Shown here piece after piece: positions 16,514-25,551 of a stretch of 64,000 nucleotides of DNA (within the stretch, counting starts at the first letter, position 1; every line of letters begins with the position of its first letter). The stretch is from positions 59,114 to 123,113 of the forward strand of contig NZ_JAIZAP010000016.1 in assembly GCF_020404745.1 (NCBI RefSeq), given 5' to 3'. The position numbers and the translations under genes are program-made. Below the pieces are notes generated by a model. The model was not told the DNA's origin and ran no database searches. It saw only the letters and a list, made by a program, of their open reading frames with translations. Origin of the DNA: Aquibacillus saliphilus (GTDB lineage Bacteria > Bacillota > Bacilli > Bacillales > Amphibacillaceae).

Positions 16514-19336
16514 TTATGATTTTGGTCCTCGTTTTTTCGCATTCAGTAAGCGCGCTATTCGTTCTTCTCTAGTCTCAGTCCTATTAGTCTGACTAGGCCT
16601 GTCGCTTCTAACCGTTTTATTTTTCTGTAACAACGGAGTCTCCTCTTTGTTTGGTTGTTTTTTAATAGCAGGTTTCGTCTCTTTTGTTTGCACACTAGGT
16701 TTTTTCGTCGCTGTCTGCTTCAATTGTTTAATTTGTCTGGACCTTTTTTCAGTAGCTTCACTTACTTTTGCCTGACTACTTTTAAAACTCGAGCTTACTT
16801 TATTAACAAAAGCAAAACTAATTCGGAACCTTCTCACCGCAACATCGATTAGAAATAAAAGCAGTGCCAATGATAATAGTAGATAAAACAAATCTTTTAT
16901 ATCATACCGTGGTGGCATTGCCTCCGTATTGAACACTTCATCCAAGTTGTCAATTACCTCTCCACCACCAGCTGTTGCTATCTCTTCAATCAGTTGATGA
17001 TTAGCAGGTACAAATGCAAATTCCTGTGAATATGGAACAACGATTCCTGTCTTGAATGAGCTGATTACTTCTTCATTTTGTTGTTCTGTAATTTGCAAAA
17101 AGTAAACACCGGGTTCATTTGCTTCAAACGAACCTTGATACTCACCTGGAGCTTTTGGTTGTAAATGGAGATTGACTTCTTCCCCTTTTTCACTTACAAG
17201 ACTTGCGTTTAAACTCGATGATTGATAATCTGCTGCAGTTACGTCAAGTGTGACGTTGTTTCCCTCTATTTGCTTAGCTATTTCATACGTTTTCTTTTGA
17301 TACTGTGGAAAAGTCCAGGTGACAATGTCATTCCACAGTGGTGACCAATTTGTCCACTTCGGAAAGTTACCAGACCATTCACCAGACAAATCAGATGTCC
17401 ATGCAACTGTTTTTCCTAGACCATATTGCCAACGAGCAAGTACGGGATCATCTTTTTCACTTGTTAATACTTGTTGTGCCCGCCCTTTAGGATTTGTTGC
17501 AATATATGCATTCATCTCTGGAACACCACTGTCAAAATGGCTTCCCCACTGATCACTAACAATGTTTGGAAAAAACGAATCATCCTCAATATACGTTCTA
17601 GTTATTAATGCCGTTTCTCTAGATAAAATCGTTGGGATAGTGGAGTCGTTTTGCACTTGGTAGAAACGGCCACCACCTAACTCAGCCATTTCTTCTAACA
17701 GTGGACCATCAGATTCAATTCCAATCGCTACTGTTGATAAAGTTATCCCATTCTCTCGCGCTTCTTCAATCATTTGTCGATAATTGATTGTTGTCGCTGA
17801 CTGACCATCTGTTAACAAAATGATATGCTTACGCTTTAACTCTAACGGCTCCATTTGGGCATAAGCATTTCTTGTTGGTGTAAATATATCCGTTCCGCCA
17901 CTAGCTGTTATCGAACGAATTTTAGATAATACTGCTTCCTTGTCATTAATTGGGCCGAGTTCAACCACCTGCCAAGGAGTAGAATCAAAGGCAATTACCC
18001 CAAGGTTATCTTTTTCTCTAAGTAGCTCAATTGATCTCGCTGCCGCCTCACGGGCAAGTTCAATTTTACTTCCCATCATGCTACCCGATTTATCAAGAAC
18101 GATCGATAACCCGAGTGAAGGCAGTTCCTTTTTACCTTTTATATCCATATCAACTGGTAACAACTGTTCTATTGGTGTTTTAAAATAACCACCAACACCA
18201 AACGATTGATCTCCACCTGTCATGATAAAACCAACACCAAAATCCTTTACCGCTTTTTCTATTAATTCCATTTGCTGTCCTGTCAACATATGTGCCGACA
18301 CGTTACTAAAAACAATCGAATCATACTTTAAGTAACTGCTTAATTGCCCAGGCAATAATTGAGGTGCTATCGTATTTATCTGAACCAAAGAAGCATTTAG
18401 TGATTCTTCTAAGTTGGCTGCTTCACCATTTTCTCCTTCAACAATTAAAACGTGTGGTAGACCTTTCGTCTCAGCAAATGCAGATAACTGATTATTTTCA
18501 ATCACTTGGTCTTGTTCGCTAACGATTTCTGCCTTAAACGTATGAAATCCATCAGTAGAAACTAAATGGTTAAAAGCAAATAGATTCGACCCTTTATTAA
18601 TAGCAATCGTTTGATCGATAATCGTTTCTCCATCCTGCATAATTCGAACCTGGCTGGTTGTATCGATACTACTGTCTACTGTCATCGAAAGGTTTGCTTG
18701 TTCACCTAAATAAATAGTTTCTGGTACATCAAAAGTGGAGAGTGCAACATCATCCTTGTACACCGGTGAAAATGGAGCAACATCAACCAGATAGCCTTGT
18801 CTTTTTAAATAACTAGCTTGCCTGATGGCATCACCAATGTTTTCATTGCCATCTGTCATTAACACCACTCGGCCTTTGTCATCTGCTGAAAATAATCCTC
18901 CAGCCAGCTGTAGCCCAGAAGCAAGGTTCGTATAGGAATGGTTTACTTCGGTTTGAAACGACTGAATACCATCGTTTTGATCAGATAATGGACTTTCGAC
19001 TACTGCTTCTTGTCCTGTAGACACAACACCTGCTTGGTCTTTTGGTCCTTTATCATTGATCGCAACATTTATTTGTTCGAGTGCGGTTTGTTCATGTTCA
19101 ACCATGCTATGGGAGCGGTCAACAACAAAAGTAGTAGCCATATCTTTGATTGGCCAAAGTATTTGCACACCTGCCAAAGCTACAATGATCAAAGTGAAAA
19201 TAATTGTCCGAATAAAAATCAGCACTATTTTTCTGCCACCAGCTAACAAGGTATTAGCTCTCCAGTATAAAAAAAGAACGACAACCATTGGAATTAACGC
19301 AACTAGCCATAAGGGATTATCGACTTGAAATGCCAC
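16514..19336 (-). CDS. Membrane protein with two von Willebrand A domains
   Basis: A 940-residue protein and the last gene of the eight-gene operon. N-terminal helices at about residues 10-30 and 38-60 are followed by a vWA-like domain with a metal site reading VVDRSHSM and a later LMTDGNE. Next comes a glutamine-amidotransferase-like fold (FSNVSAHMLTGQQ...FIMTGGDQSFGVGG). A second, canonical vWA domain follows, with MIDAS motif VLDKSGSM, GGTDIF and LLTDGQSA. A single helix lies near 830 and a basic, disordered tail ends the protein. It is probably a cell-surface complex subunit with ligand-binding metal sites outside the membrane. GTG 19336, preceded by GGGAGGTG, replaces the longer frame from 19357. 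It overlaps the preceding gene by 20 bp. Confidence 0.85.
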   Translation of the reverse strand: MAFQVDNPLWLVALIPMVVVLFLYWRANTLLAGGRKIVLIFIRTIIFTLIIVALAGVQILWPIKDMATTFVVDRSHSMVEHEQTALEQINVAINDKGPKDQAGVVSTGQEAVVESPLSDQNDGIQSFQTEVNHSYTNLASGLQLAGGLFSADDKGRVVLMTDGNENIGDAIRQASYLKRQGYLVDVAPFSPVYKDDVALSTFDVPETIYLGEQANLSMTVDSSIDTTSQVRIMQDGETIIDQTIAINKGSNLFAFNHLVSTDGFHTFKAEIVSEQDQVIENNQLSAFAETKGLPHVLIVEGENGEAANLEESLNASLVQINTIAPQLLPGQLSSYLKYDSIVFSNVSAHMLTGQQMELIEKAVKDFGVGFIMTGGDQSFGVGGYFKTPIEQLLPVDMDIKGKKELPSLGLSIVLDKSGSMMGSKIELAREAAARSIELLREKDNLGVIAFDSTPWQVVELGPINDKEAVLSKIRSITASGGTDIFTPTRNAYAQMEPLELKRKHIILLTDGQSATTINYRQMIEEARENGITLSTVAIGIESDGPLLEEMAELGGGRFYQVQNDSTIPTILSRETALITRTYIEDDSFFPNIVSDQWGSHFDSGVPEMNAYIATNPKGRAQQVLTSEKDDPVLARWQYGLGKTVAWTSDLSGEWSGNFPKWTNWSPLWNDIVTWTFPQYQKKTYEIAKQIEGNNVTLDVTAADYQSSSLNASLVSEKGEEVNLHLQPKAPGEYQGSFEANEPGVYFLQITEQQNEEVISSFKTGIVVPYSQEFAFVPANHQLIEEIATAGGGEVIDNLDEVFNTEAMPPRYDIKDLFYLLLSLALLLFLIDVAVRRFRISFAFVNKVSSSFKSSQAKVSEATEKRSRQIKQLKQTATKKPSVQTKETKPAIKKQPNKEETPLLQKNKTVRSDRPSQTNRTETREERIARLLNAKKRGPKS

Positions 19337-21146
19337 GTCGATACACCTCCCATTCAAGAAACAATAGTAATAATGCTAGACTTGCAAAGATACGCCATAC
19401 TTCTTTTTTAGCTAGTTGTGTACCACTCTCTTCTTGTCCTTCTACATCCACTGAAAAAGAATTGATAGATGTAGCTGTTCGTTCCACGTTATCTAACTGA
19501 ACAACTAGATAGCGAAACGACGATCCATTCGCTGATTTCTCATGTAGTTGATAGATTCCTGGGTGCCTTGGTACAGTTAAATCTGATTCACTTAAATGAA
19601 TATCTTTTAGATCATCACCGTTTAACTCTTCTATAACCGCTCCCTCTGTCATTGTTGATAATTGAATTGTTGCCGTTTCAAGTGGGTGATAATATCCCAG
19701 TGACTCCCCGTCTCCAGCTAAATCTGCAATACTATTGACTAGTAATATTGGAAATCCTGGTTGAAGTGGCCAGTCTGAATCAAATAGATCAAAAGCAAGC
19801 AGAATCATTGGATCATTTTCGAACATCCCTTTTGCAATAATAATCTGGTCCTCACTCTTTACAAGTGGCTGTAGTCCTTGCCAATTATCAACTTGATAGG
19901 CCTGTTCTAAATAAACATTCTCAAAATCCGAAAACGCTAAAACCGGATGATCACTCGCCTCTTTTAATGGATAGTTTAATTGGACTTTCTCCCCGACTTG
20001 AAAGGGGCCTCCGCTAGAGGGGGAGATAATTAGTTTAGCGCCGGGTGGCCAATGCTTGTTTTCAACGCCTGATAATAGATAGACTGCTTCTTCCTCCTCA
20101 GGAAAAGAATAGTTTCCACTATCATCTGTTGGAACAGTTGTCACCTTTATGCCAGCTGACAAAATTGCCTTTTCGATAAAGGGATTTACATCACCTGCTA
20201 AATAAATAGACGGTGCCTCTTGTTTTGGCAACAAGGCATGCATGACATTATCTAAATTATAGGCATCGTCACCTACTAGCTTCACCTGATAATAATCATG
20301 GATAGGTAAATTTTTAACATTAATCGTTTTTTGTTCGTTGGCCGCTACACCTTCTGTTACCTGCTCCAGTTCATTTTCATCATTACTTATCGATAACACA
20401 ATATCGATAGCATCAGATGATTCATTTTTCACTGTTACAATCGCTTGTACTAGGTTTTCAGACCTTTTAACACCAAACGTTTGGATAGATATATTTTCTT
20501 TTGATGCTGACATGTTTCGGACAACGACCGGAATTGAAATATTCAGTGCTGTTACACTTTCTTCATCTAAATCATCTGTAAAAATATGAATCTCACCTTG
20601 TTCGTGTTGAATCAAGGATTGTGCCAATCTGATACTATCGGTTACATTTTGATGCTGATAAGAGATTTGCAATTCTTTTATCTGTTCTATAACTTCACTA
20701 TGATTTGTCTGATTGGTAGCTAGTAACACAGGGGCCTCTTGTGCATGGATAACACTAACCTTATGCCCATTACCTAATTGATCAATTAATTGGACTGCTT
20801 GTTGTTTCGCTTTAGTGAATCTTGTCGTTCCGTTTTCTTCTGCAGTCATTGTCGCCGATGAGTCGATAACAATGACCAAATGATCTCCATTTACCTCTTC
20901 ACCGACAAAGAATGGCCTAGCTAATGCGAGAATTAGCAACAATAAGATTAGTAATTGGAGAAGTAATAGTAAATTTCTTTGTAATTTATGCCACCAACGG
21001 TCTGACTCCCATTCCCTTAGGGTACCTTCCCATAGATAAATAGAGGAAATTGTTTGTCTATCATATTGTTTCTTGAAAAAATAGAATAATAATAGAATTG
21101 GTATGGCGCCAAAAAACAAAAAAGAAATAGGTGCTAGAAACCCCAT
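19317..21146 (-). CDS. BatA-type membrane protein with vWA domain
   Basis: 609 residues. The BatA N-terminal region comprises a helix at about 3-22, then RQTISSIYLWEG and a second helix near 55-78, and leads into a vWA domain with VIDSSATM as metal site and HIFTDD downstream. The fifth MIDAS position is Thr. The C-terminal half is an extracytoplasmic beta-rich region, and a final helix lies near residue 585. Bat proteins accompany MoxR ATPases and DUF58 proteins and are thought to form membrane complexes with a chaperone-like role. The reading frame opens with TTG 21161, but that codon overlaps the ribosome binding site GGGAGGTGA, so ATG 21146 is the start, four bases after the DUF58 gene. 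Confidence 0.85.
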   Translation of the reverse strand: MGFLAPISFLFFGAIPILLLFYFFKKQYDRQTISSIYLWEGTLREWESDRWWHKLQRNLLLLLQLLILLLLILALARPFFVGEEVNGDHLVIVIDSSATMTAEENGTTRFTKAKQQAVQLIDQLGNGHKVSVIHAQEAPVLLATNQTNHSEVIEQIKELQISYQHQNVTDSIRLAQSLIQHEQGEIHIFTDDLDEESVTALNISIPVVVRNMSASKENISIQTFGVKRSENLVQAIVTVKNESSDAIDIVLSISNDENELEQVTEGVAANEQKTINVKNLPIHDYYQVKLVGDDAYNLDNVMHALLPKQEAPSIYLAGDVNPFIEKAILSAGIKVTTVPTDDSGNYSFPEEEEAVYLLSGVENKHWPPGAKLIISPSSGGPFQVGEKVQLNYPLKEASDHPVLAFSDFENVYLEQAYQVDNWQGLQPLVKSEDQIIIAKGMFENDPMILLAFDLFDSDWPLQPGFPILLVNSIADLAGDGESLGYYHPLETATIQLSTMTEGAVIEELNGDDLKDIHLSESDLTVPRHPGIYQLHEKSANGSSFRYLVVQLDNVERTATSINSFSVDVEGQEESGTQLAKKEVWRIFASLALLLLFLEWEVYRRGISSR

Positions 21147-21150
21147 ACCT

Positions 21151-22026
21151 TCACCTCCCAATCCATCCCTTACGTATGATCAAAGAAAATATTGTTTCTT
21201 CCAAACTATTAGAAGTAGGACAAATGATCATGTCCATTCCTCGCTTCCTGCAAAACGACTTCATCTTAGTTGTATGATTTTCAAATAAATGCTTGTAGTT
21301 TTCGATCACTTTTTTTGACATCGATACCTCGCGAAATTTAGCCGATTCAATATCAACAAGCTGTAAATCACCTAAATAGTCGGGATCAACTTCCTCTGGT
21401 AAAACGACTTGAATAAGCAATACTTGCTGATGTTTCGCCTGCATTTTTTTAATCGCCATAAACAAATCCTCTGGATCATCCAAAAAATCGCTAATTAATA
21501 TATTAAGACTTCCTTGCCTACCTTGGTTTGCAACCTTAATTAATTGCTGACCGAATCGTTCTTTTCCATTTGTTAAGGAAGCTTGTTCAATAAAATCCAT
21601 AACTTTATTCGTCATTGCCATCCCCTTTGTATATGGATAAGAACGAGAAGAAGACGCAACTGGTATAAAGCTCAATCGGTCCGAATTAGCTAATGCTAGA
21701 AAGCTAAAGGCTCCAGCTAGTTGCTTCGCTCGATTCCACTTAACACTCGTCACTCCCATTGACTTGGTACTGTCCAAATAGACCGAAACAGAAAGTTCCT
21801 GTTCATCTAAAAAACGTTTAATATAATACTTCTTTGTTCTTGCATATGTATTCCAGTCAATTTGTCTAAGGTCGTCACCTGGGCTATACAAACGGTAATC
21901 AGAAAACTCTAATGACGAGCCAAGTCTTTGTGATCGCCTTTCGCCCTTATGACCACCTCTAACAATTCTTTTTGAAACAAGTTTGAAATTAGTGAGTCGC
22001 TTAGATAGAACTGGTGATAGCAGCAT
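21151..22026 (-). CDS. DUF58 domain protein
   Basis: 291 residues. The DUF58 signature YSPGDDLRQIDWNTYARTK (about 48-66) is followed by a vWA-like fold with LDSTKSMG at its presumed metal site. Family proteins are nearly always encoded beside a MoxR AAA+ ATPase and vWA membrane proteins, as here, and are thought to link the ATPase to its membrane partners. No membrane helix is evident, so it is probably cytoplasmic. The start ATG 22026 has only a weak upstream purine stretch and probably relies on translational coupling to the MoxR gene 12 bp before it. Confidence 0.9.
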   Translation of the reverse strand: MLLSPVLSKRLTNFKLVSKRIVRGGHKGERRSQRLGSSLEFSDYRLYSPGDDLRQIDWNTYARTKKYYIKRFLDEQELSVSVYLDSTKSMGVTSVKWNRAKQLAGAFSFLALANSDRLSFIPVASSSRSYPYTKGMAMTNKVMDFIEQASLTNGKERFGQQLIKVANQGRQGSLNILISDFLDDPEDLFMAIKKMQAKHQQVLLIQVVLPEEVDPDYLGDLQLVDIESAKFREVSMSKKVIENYKHLFENHTTKMKSFCRKRGMDMIICPTSNSLEETIFSLIIRKGWIGR

Positions 22027-22037
22027 AATTAATTAGC

Positions 22038-23030
22038 TCACGACCTTTCTTCTACTGACACAAGCAATTTTTTAATTAGTTGATCCTTCGAGATCTCTGC
22101 TGCTTCCCCTTCGAAATTTAAGAAAAGACGATGCCGAAGCACCGAATAGGATACCTTTTTAATATCACCGATTGACACATTATAACGTCCATCAAATAAT
22201 GCGCGAACCTTAGCAATTGAAATTAAACTCTGCAGCCCTCTTGGTCCAGAACCATAGTGGACATAATTCTTTACATCATCTGTCGCATTTTCATCAGTTG
22301 GATGTGTTGCCATCGTGACATTTACTGCAAAGTCTAAGACTTTATCTGCCACTAGCAGGTGCTTAGCAATTTGTTGAACATGAACTACGAAGGAAGCATC
22401 AACAATATTTTTTAAGTCTTGAATATGTGAGCCTGTGGTCCTGATTGCGATTTCCTTTAATTCCTCACGCGTTGGGTAGGAGACATCAATCTTCATGATA
22501 AATCGGTCCATCTGCGCTTCTGGCAATGGATAAGTCCCCTCGAGTTCAATTGGGTTTTGGGTTGCAAGAACAAAAAATGGTTTCGGCAAGGTACGCCTCT
22601 CTCCCATCACTGTAACTTGTCGTTCCCCCATTGCCTCAAGCAACGCACTTTGGGTCTTCGGTGTAGCACGATTAATTTCATCCGCTAGGACAATATTTGA
22701 AAAAAGAGGGCCTTGATGAAACACAAATGATTGCCCTCCTTGTTCATTTGGTTGAATCATATTTGTTCCGGTAATATCTGTTGGCATTAAATCTGGTGTA
22801 AATTGTACGCGTGAGAACTGCAAGTCCATCACTTCAGAAATTTTTCGAACCAGCATTGTTTTACCCAGACCAGGAAGACCTTCTAATAAAACGTGTCCGC
22901 CCGCGAATATCCCCCACAATAGCTGCTCAATTACATCATTTTGCCCAACGATGAAGCGACTAATCTCTGTTTTGACAAGCTCGATTCGTTCCTTGATTTC
23001 TATCAATTCCTGTTCATTTAATGCTTCCAA
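22038..23030 (-). CDS. MoxR-family AAA+ ATPase
   Basis: 330 residues, the standard MoxR length. Walker A is GLPGLGKTMLV (about residue 54), Walker B reads VLADEINRATPKTQSALLEAM (trimmed here; Asp-Glu near 119), sensor 1 lies in ATQNPIE and the arginine-finger region in EAQMDRFIMK. The C-terminal lid includes GSGPRGLQSLI. MoxR ATPases act as chaperone-like remodelling machines that insert metals or assemble vWA-containing complexes; here the clients are presumably the vWA and DUF58 proteins of the same operon. It begins one base after the coiled-coil gene, which indicates strict co-expression. Confidence 0.94.
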   Translation of the reverse strand: MEALNEQELIEIKERIELVKTEISRFIVGQNDVIEQLLWGIFAGGHVLLEGLPGLGKTMLVRKISEVMDLQFSRVQFTPDLMPTDITGTNMIQPNEQGGQSFVFHQGPLFSNIVLADEINRATPKTQSALLEAMGERQVTVMGERRTLPKPFFVLATQNPIELEGTYPLPEAQMDRFIMKIDVSYPTREELKEIAIRTTGSHIQDLKNIVDASFVVHVQQIAKHLLVADKVLDFAVNVTMATHPTDENATDDVKNYVHYGSGPRGLQSLISIAKVRALFDGRYNVSIGDIKKVSYSVLRHRLFLNFEGEAAEISKDQLIKKLLVSVEERS

Positions 23031-23031
23031 G

Positions 23032-24666
23032 CTAATTCGCCTCCTCGTTTGGATTTATATTAGAAAAGTAACCCTTTATAATTTCTTGCAAGTGATCAGG
23101 ATAATTGTTGCGTTCGATTGCCTGCCGATAACTTTTTTCATATTGTTGATAAACTTCATCGTAAGAACGAACTTCCCCTGGAAGAATCGGTGCATTCGGA
23201 TCCATTTGTTGCTCGCTTGGACCCGTTCCTAATTCTCCTTTATCTATTTCTTGATTATCTGGACCGTTTAGCTTTTTAGGAACTGTGAGATTATGATTAC
23301 CAGCACCGAGACTAGCTCCATTGCCACCGCTACCTGAACCAGTTCCTGTTCCAGACCCTCCACTGCCAGATCCAGACCCGGAGCCACTACCGGAGCCAGA
23401 ACCGCTCCCAGTACCTGAGCCGCTTCCGGTACCAGAGCCACTTCCTGTACCTGACTTAGAACCCGCTCCCGACTGGCCTTGTTGGCCACTTTCACCTGAT
23501 TGCTCACCATTTGTCGCCGTTCCCTCTGATGGTGTTGTTTCACCAGCAAATGCGAGAGAACTTGGTGCGCCGAGTCCAGCAGTCGTCATTTGCTGATTCA
23601 GACCCTGAGCTAGCTGCTGTAAATCATTCTGCGCGCCCGCGAGCTCTGAACCATTCTTAGCAGACTCCGCCAGGTCATTAATCTGATTTTCCATCTGAGA
23701 CAATAATTGTTCGAGTTGTTCCTTTGATAATTCTCCTTCTGCTAAAGTTTTACTATCCAACCCCATCTGATTTGCTGCAGATTGCAATTGTTCCTGTAAT
23801 GATTGTAATTGCTCTTCGGTTAGATTATCTAATTTTTCTTTAAGCGCATTCATTTTACTTTCTATTTGCAGTGGATCCCTTTGCTCGACTGCCTCAGCTA
23901 AACTGTTCAAACCTTTTTCCTGCATTTTTTTTGCTAAATCATTTAATTGATTTTGGCTATCTTCAGCTTGTTCTTTAAGTTCGTTTAATTGCTTTTCTGC
24001 TCGCATTAGGTCTTCTTTCATTTCTTCTGCCTTTTTTTCTTTGTTAACCTCTTCAAGTAGCTGTTCTAGTTTTTCATCTGCTTCTGTGCCTACTTTTTCT
24101 TTATGCTTTTCGGTAAGTTGTTCAATAAGCTCTTTGTTTTCTTTTACAATTTTTTGCTCTATTTCTTTTTCCTTGGCTAACTCAACCAGATCATTTGGAA
24201 AAATTACACTGAGGGAAGAAAGTAGTATCAGACCAATTGAAATAGCCAGCTTCTTCCACTGGAACCAACCAGATTTTTCTTGCTTAACCTGAGGTAAAAC
24301 TTGCTTCATTTTAGTGAGTGTATCTTTTCGTTGCAGATTGGCAATATCCGACGTCTCATTTTTAAAATGAATAGCAGTCATGACCCGGTCATCTAACCCC
24401 TGTTGATCAAATTTTTGTGCAGCAGTTATATGGTTTGGTTTTTTGATAATAAAGTAACTAACAAAACCAACAATCACAAGTCCAACCGTTAACACGATTT
24501 TCGTGTCTAAATAAAGAATGACTACTAATCGACTAACACCAATCCAAGCAAGAGTGATCGTCACACAAGTCAAAAGAGCACGATAGAATAGGCGACATGC
24601 TTCTTGTAACCACAGTTTTCTTTTCACTTCATTTAATAATCGAAAAAACTGATCGAGTTGTTCCAT
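23032..24666 (-). CDS. Membrane coiled-coil protein with Gly-Ser tract
   Basis: 544 residues; family not firmly recognised, though the layout recalls DUF4175-like proteins. Two N-terminal helices (about 28-50 and 55-73) and a third (about 137-155) precede roughly 200 residues of Glu/Lys/Gln/Leu-rich coiled coil (165-370). A tract of alternating Gly-Ser/Gly-Thr residues lies at about 398-448. A conserved-looking end contains YEKSYRQAIERNNYPDHLQE. The end suggests a docking motif; the Gly-Ser tract is a flexible linker. Its place between ABC permease and MoxR genes, with spacers of 3 and 1 bp, makes it a likely scaffold joining the two halves of the system. Confidence 0.75.
   Translation of the reverse strand: MEQLDQFFRLLNEVKRKLWLQEACRLFYRALLTCVTITLAWIGVSRLVVILYLDTKIVLTVGLVIVGFVSYFIIKKPNHITAAQKFDQQGLDDRVMTAIHFKNETSDIANLQRKDTLTKMKQVLPQVKQEKSGWFQWKKLAISIGLILLSSLSVIFPNDLVELAKEKEIEQKIVKENKELIEQLTEKHKEKVGTEADEKLEQLLEEVNKEKKAEEMKEDLMRAEKQLNELKEQAEDSQNQLNDLAKKMQEKGLNSLAEAVEQRDPLQIESKMNALKEKLDNLTEEQLQSLQEQLQSAANQMGLDSKTLAEGELSKEQLEQLLSQMENQINDLAESAKNGSELAGAQNDLQQLAQGLNQQMTTAGLGAPSSLAFAGETTPSEGTATNGEQSGESGQQGQSGAGSKSGTGSGSGTGSGSGTGSGSGSGSGSGSGSGSGGSGTGTGSGSGGNGASLGAGNHNLTVPKKLNGPDNQEIDKGELGTGPSEQQMDPNAPILPGEVRSYDEVYQQYEKSYRQAIERNNYPDHLQEIIKGYFSNINPNEEAN
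23323..23475 (-). repeat. Tandem codon repeat encoding the Gly-Ser tract
   Basis: About 150 bp of hexanucleotide-like units (GGCTCC/GGTTCC-type codons, minus strand) encode alternating Gly-Ser and Gly-Thr, and this is a GC-rich island in an AT-rich gene. Synonymous variation between units is considerable, so it is an old expansion rather than a fresh slippage tract, but length polymorphism between strains is plausible. Confidence 0.8.
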
Positions 24667-24669
24667 CTG

Positions 24670-25551
24670 TTAACCCTTCTTCTTTATCTTTGTCTTAGCA
24701 CGCATTCTAGGTCTTAGTCGGTTTATTGCTATTAATAAACTAAACATAGTAATCGCAATGTAACCTAATGTGAACCCCTTCCAAAGAGGCCAATCAATTC
24801 CAAGTTGTTGAAATTCGTACATGAACATGTTCGAATCAAATGACGCGAACATTGCAACTGCCGGATTGAGTATCAGAATTAAATATGGGAAAATATTAGA
24901 TGATTGACTTACTCCCGTTGACCCTTGTTGGAATCCAATAATTAATCGAACCGTGATAAAAAATAAAATAACTGTGCCGACAACTAGAAATAACATCATG
25001 CCATAAGTGGTAATGGTAGATACCATTGTTTTCCTACTAATTGTAGAAAACATTACTCCTAAACTTCCGATTGTTAGCATCGTTAACAATTGGTAACCAA
25101 ACGTAACAAATACCATTTGGGGTGAAACACCACCATATAAGAAAACAATACTGTATAACGGTAAAGATGCAATTAACATTAAAATCAAAAACAGTACCGA
25201 TGAAAATAGTTTACTTAAGATAATCGATGTTGATGACTGTTGTGTCGTAAGCATGATATTTAAGGTCTGTTTTTCCCTTTCACCACTAATTGTACCTGCT
25301 GTAAGTCCAGGGGTGATAAATACAATTAAGCCAAGTTGACCCATCGATAGAAGCATGAATAAATTTTTACTATCCGACGATGTGAAACCGTCATGAGTAA
25401 ATTGTGTTTCAATGTAAATAAAAGCCAGACAAACTGCTCCACAAACAGCTAAGAATAAGAAGATTCCTAAGAAGTTCTTGAATGACCGAAACCTTAATTT
25501 AATTTCTTTATTTAAGACAGGGTTAATGAATAATGCTTGTAACCGGTCCAT
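24670..25551 (-). CDS. ABC transporter permease, ABC-2 type
   Basis: 293 residues with six to seven hydrophobic helices. The protein opens with NPVLNKEIKLRFRSFKNFLG, an amphipathic elbow typical of ABC-2 permeases. The segment TAGTISGEREKQTLNIMLTT after the second helix is a hallmark of the NosY/GldF-like family. It directly abuts its ATPase gene (stop and start touch) and is 3 bp ahead of the coiled-coil gene. Such permeases export polymers, peptides or lipids, or act as mechanical transducers; the substrate here is unknown. In layout the ATPase-permease-auxiliary trio resembles gliding-type GldA/F/G sets. Confidence 0.87.
   Translation of the reverse strand: MDRLQALFINPVLNKEIKLRFRSFKNFLGIFLFLAVCGAVCLAFIYIETQFTHDGFTSSDSKNLFMLLSMGQLGLIVFITPGLTAGTISGEREKQTLNIMLTTQQSSTSIILSKLFSSVLFLILMLIASLPLYSIVFLYGGVSPQMVFVTFGYQLLTMLTIGSLGVMFSTISRKTMVSTITTYGMMLFLVVGTVILFFITVRLIIGFQQGSTGVSQSSNIFPYLILILNPAVAMFASFDSNMFMYEFQQLGIDWPLWKGFTLGYIAITMFSLLIAINRLRPRMRAKTKIKKKG

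Noticed and set aside
23323..23475. CRISPR-like repetitiveness
   Set aside because: Units are contiguous short codon repeats inside a gene, without unique spacers.
23268..23596. Alternative frames with Pro/Val/Glu repeats opposite or out of frame with the Gly-Ser tract
   Set aside because: They are by-products of the Gly-Ser codon repeat; the 544-residue frame fits the operon spacing.
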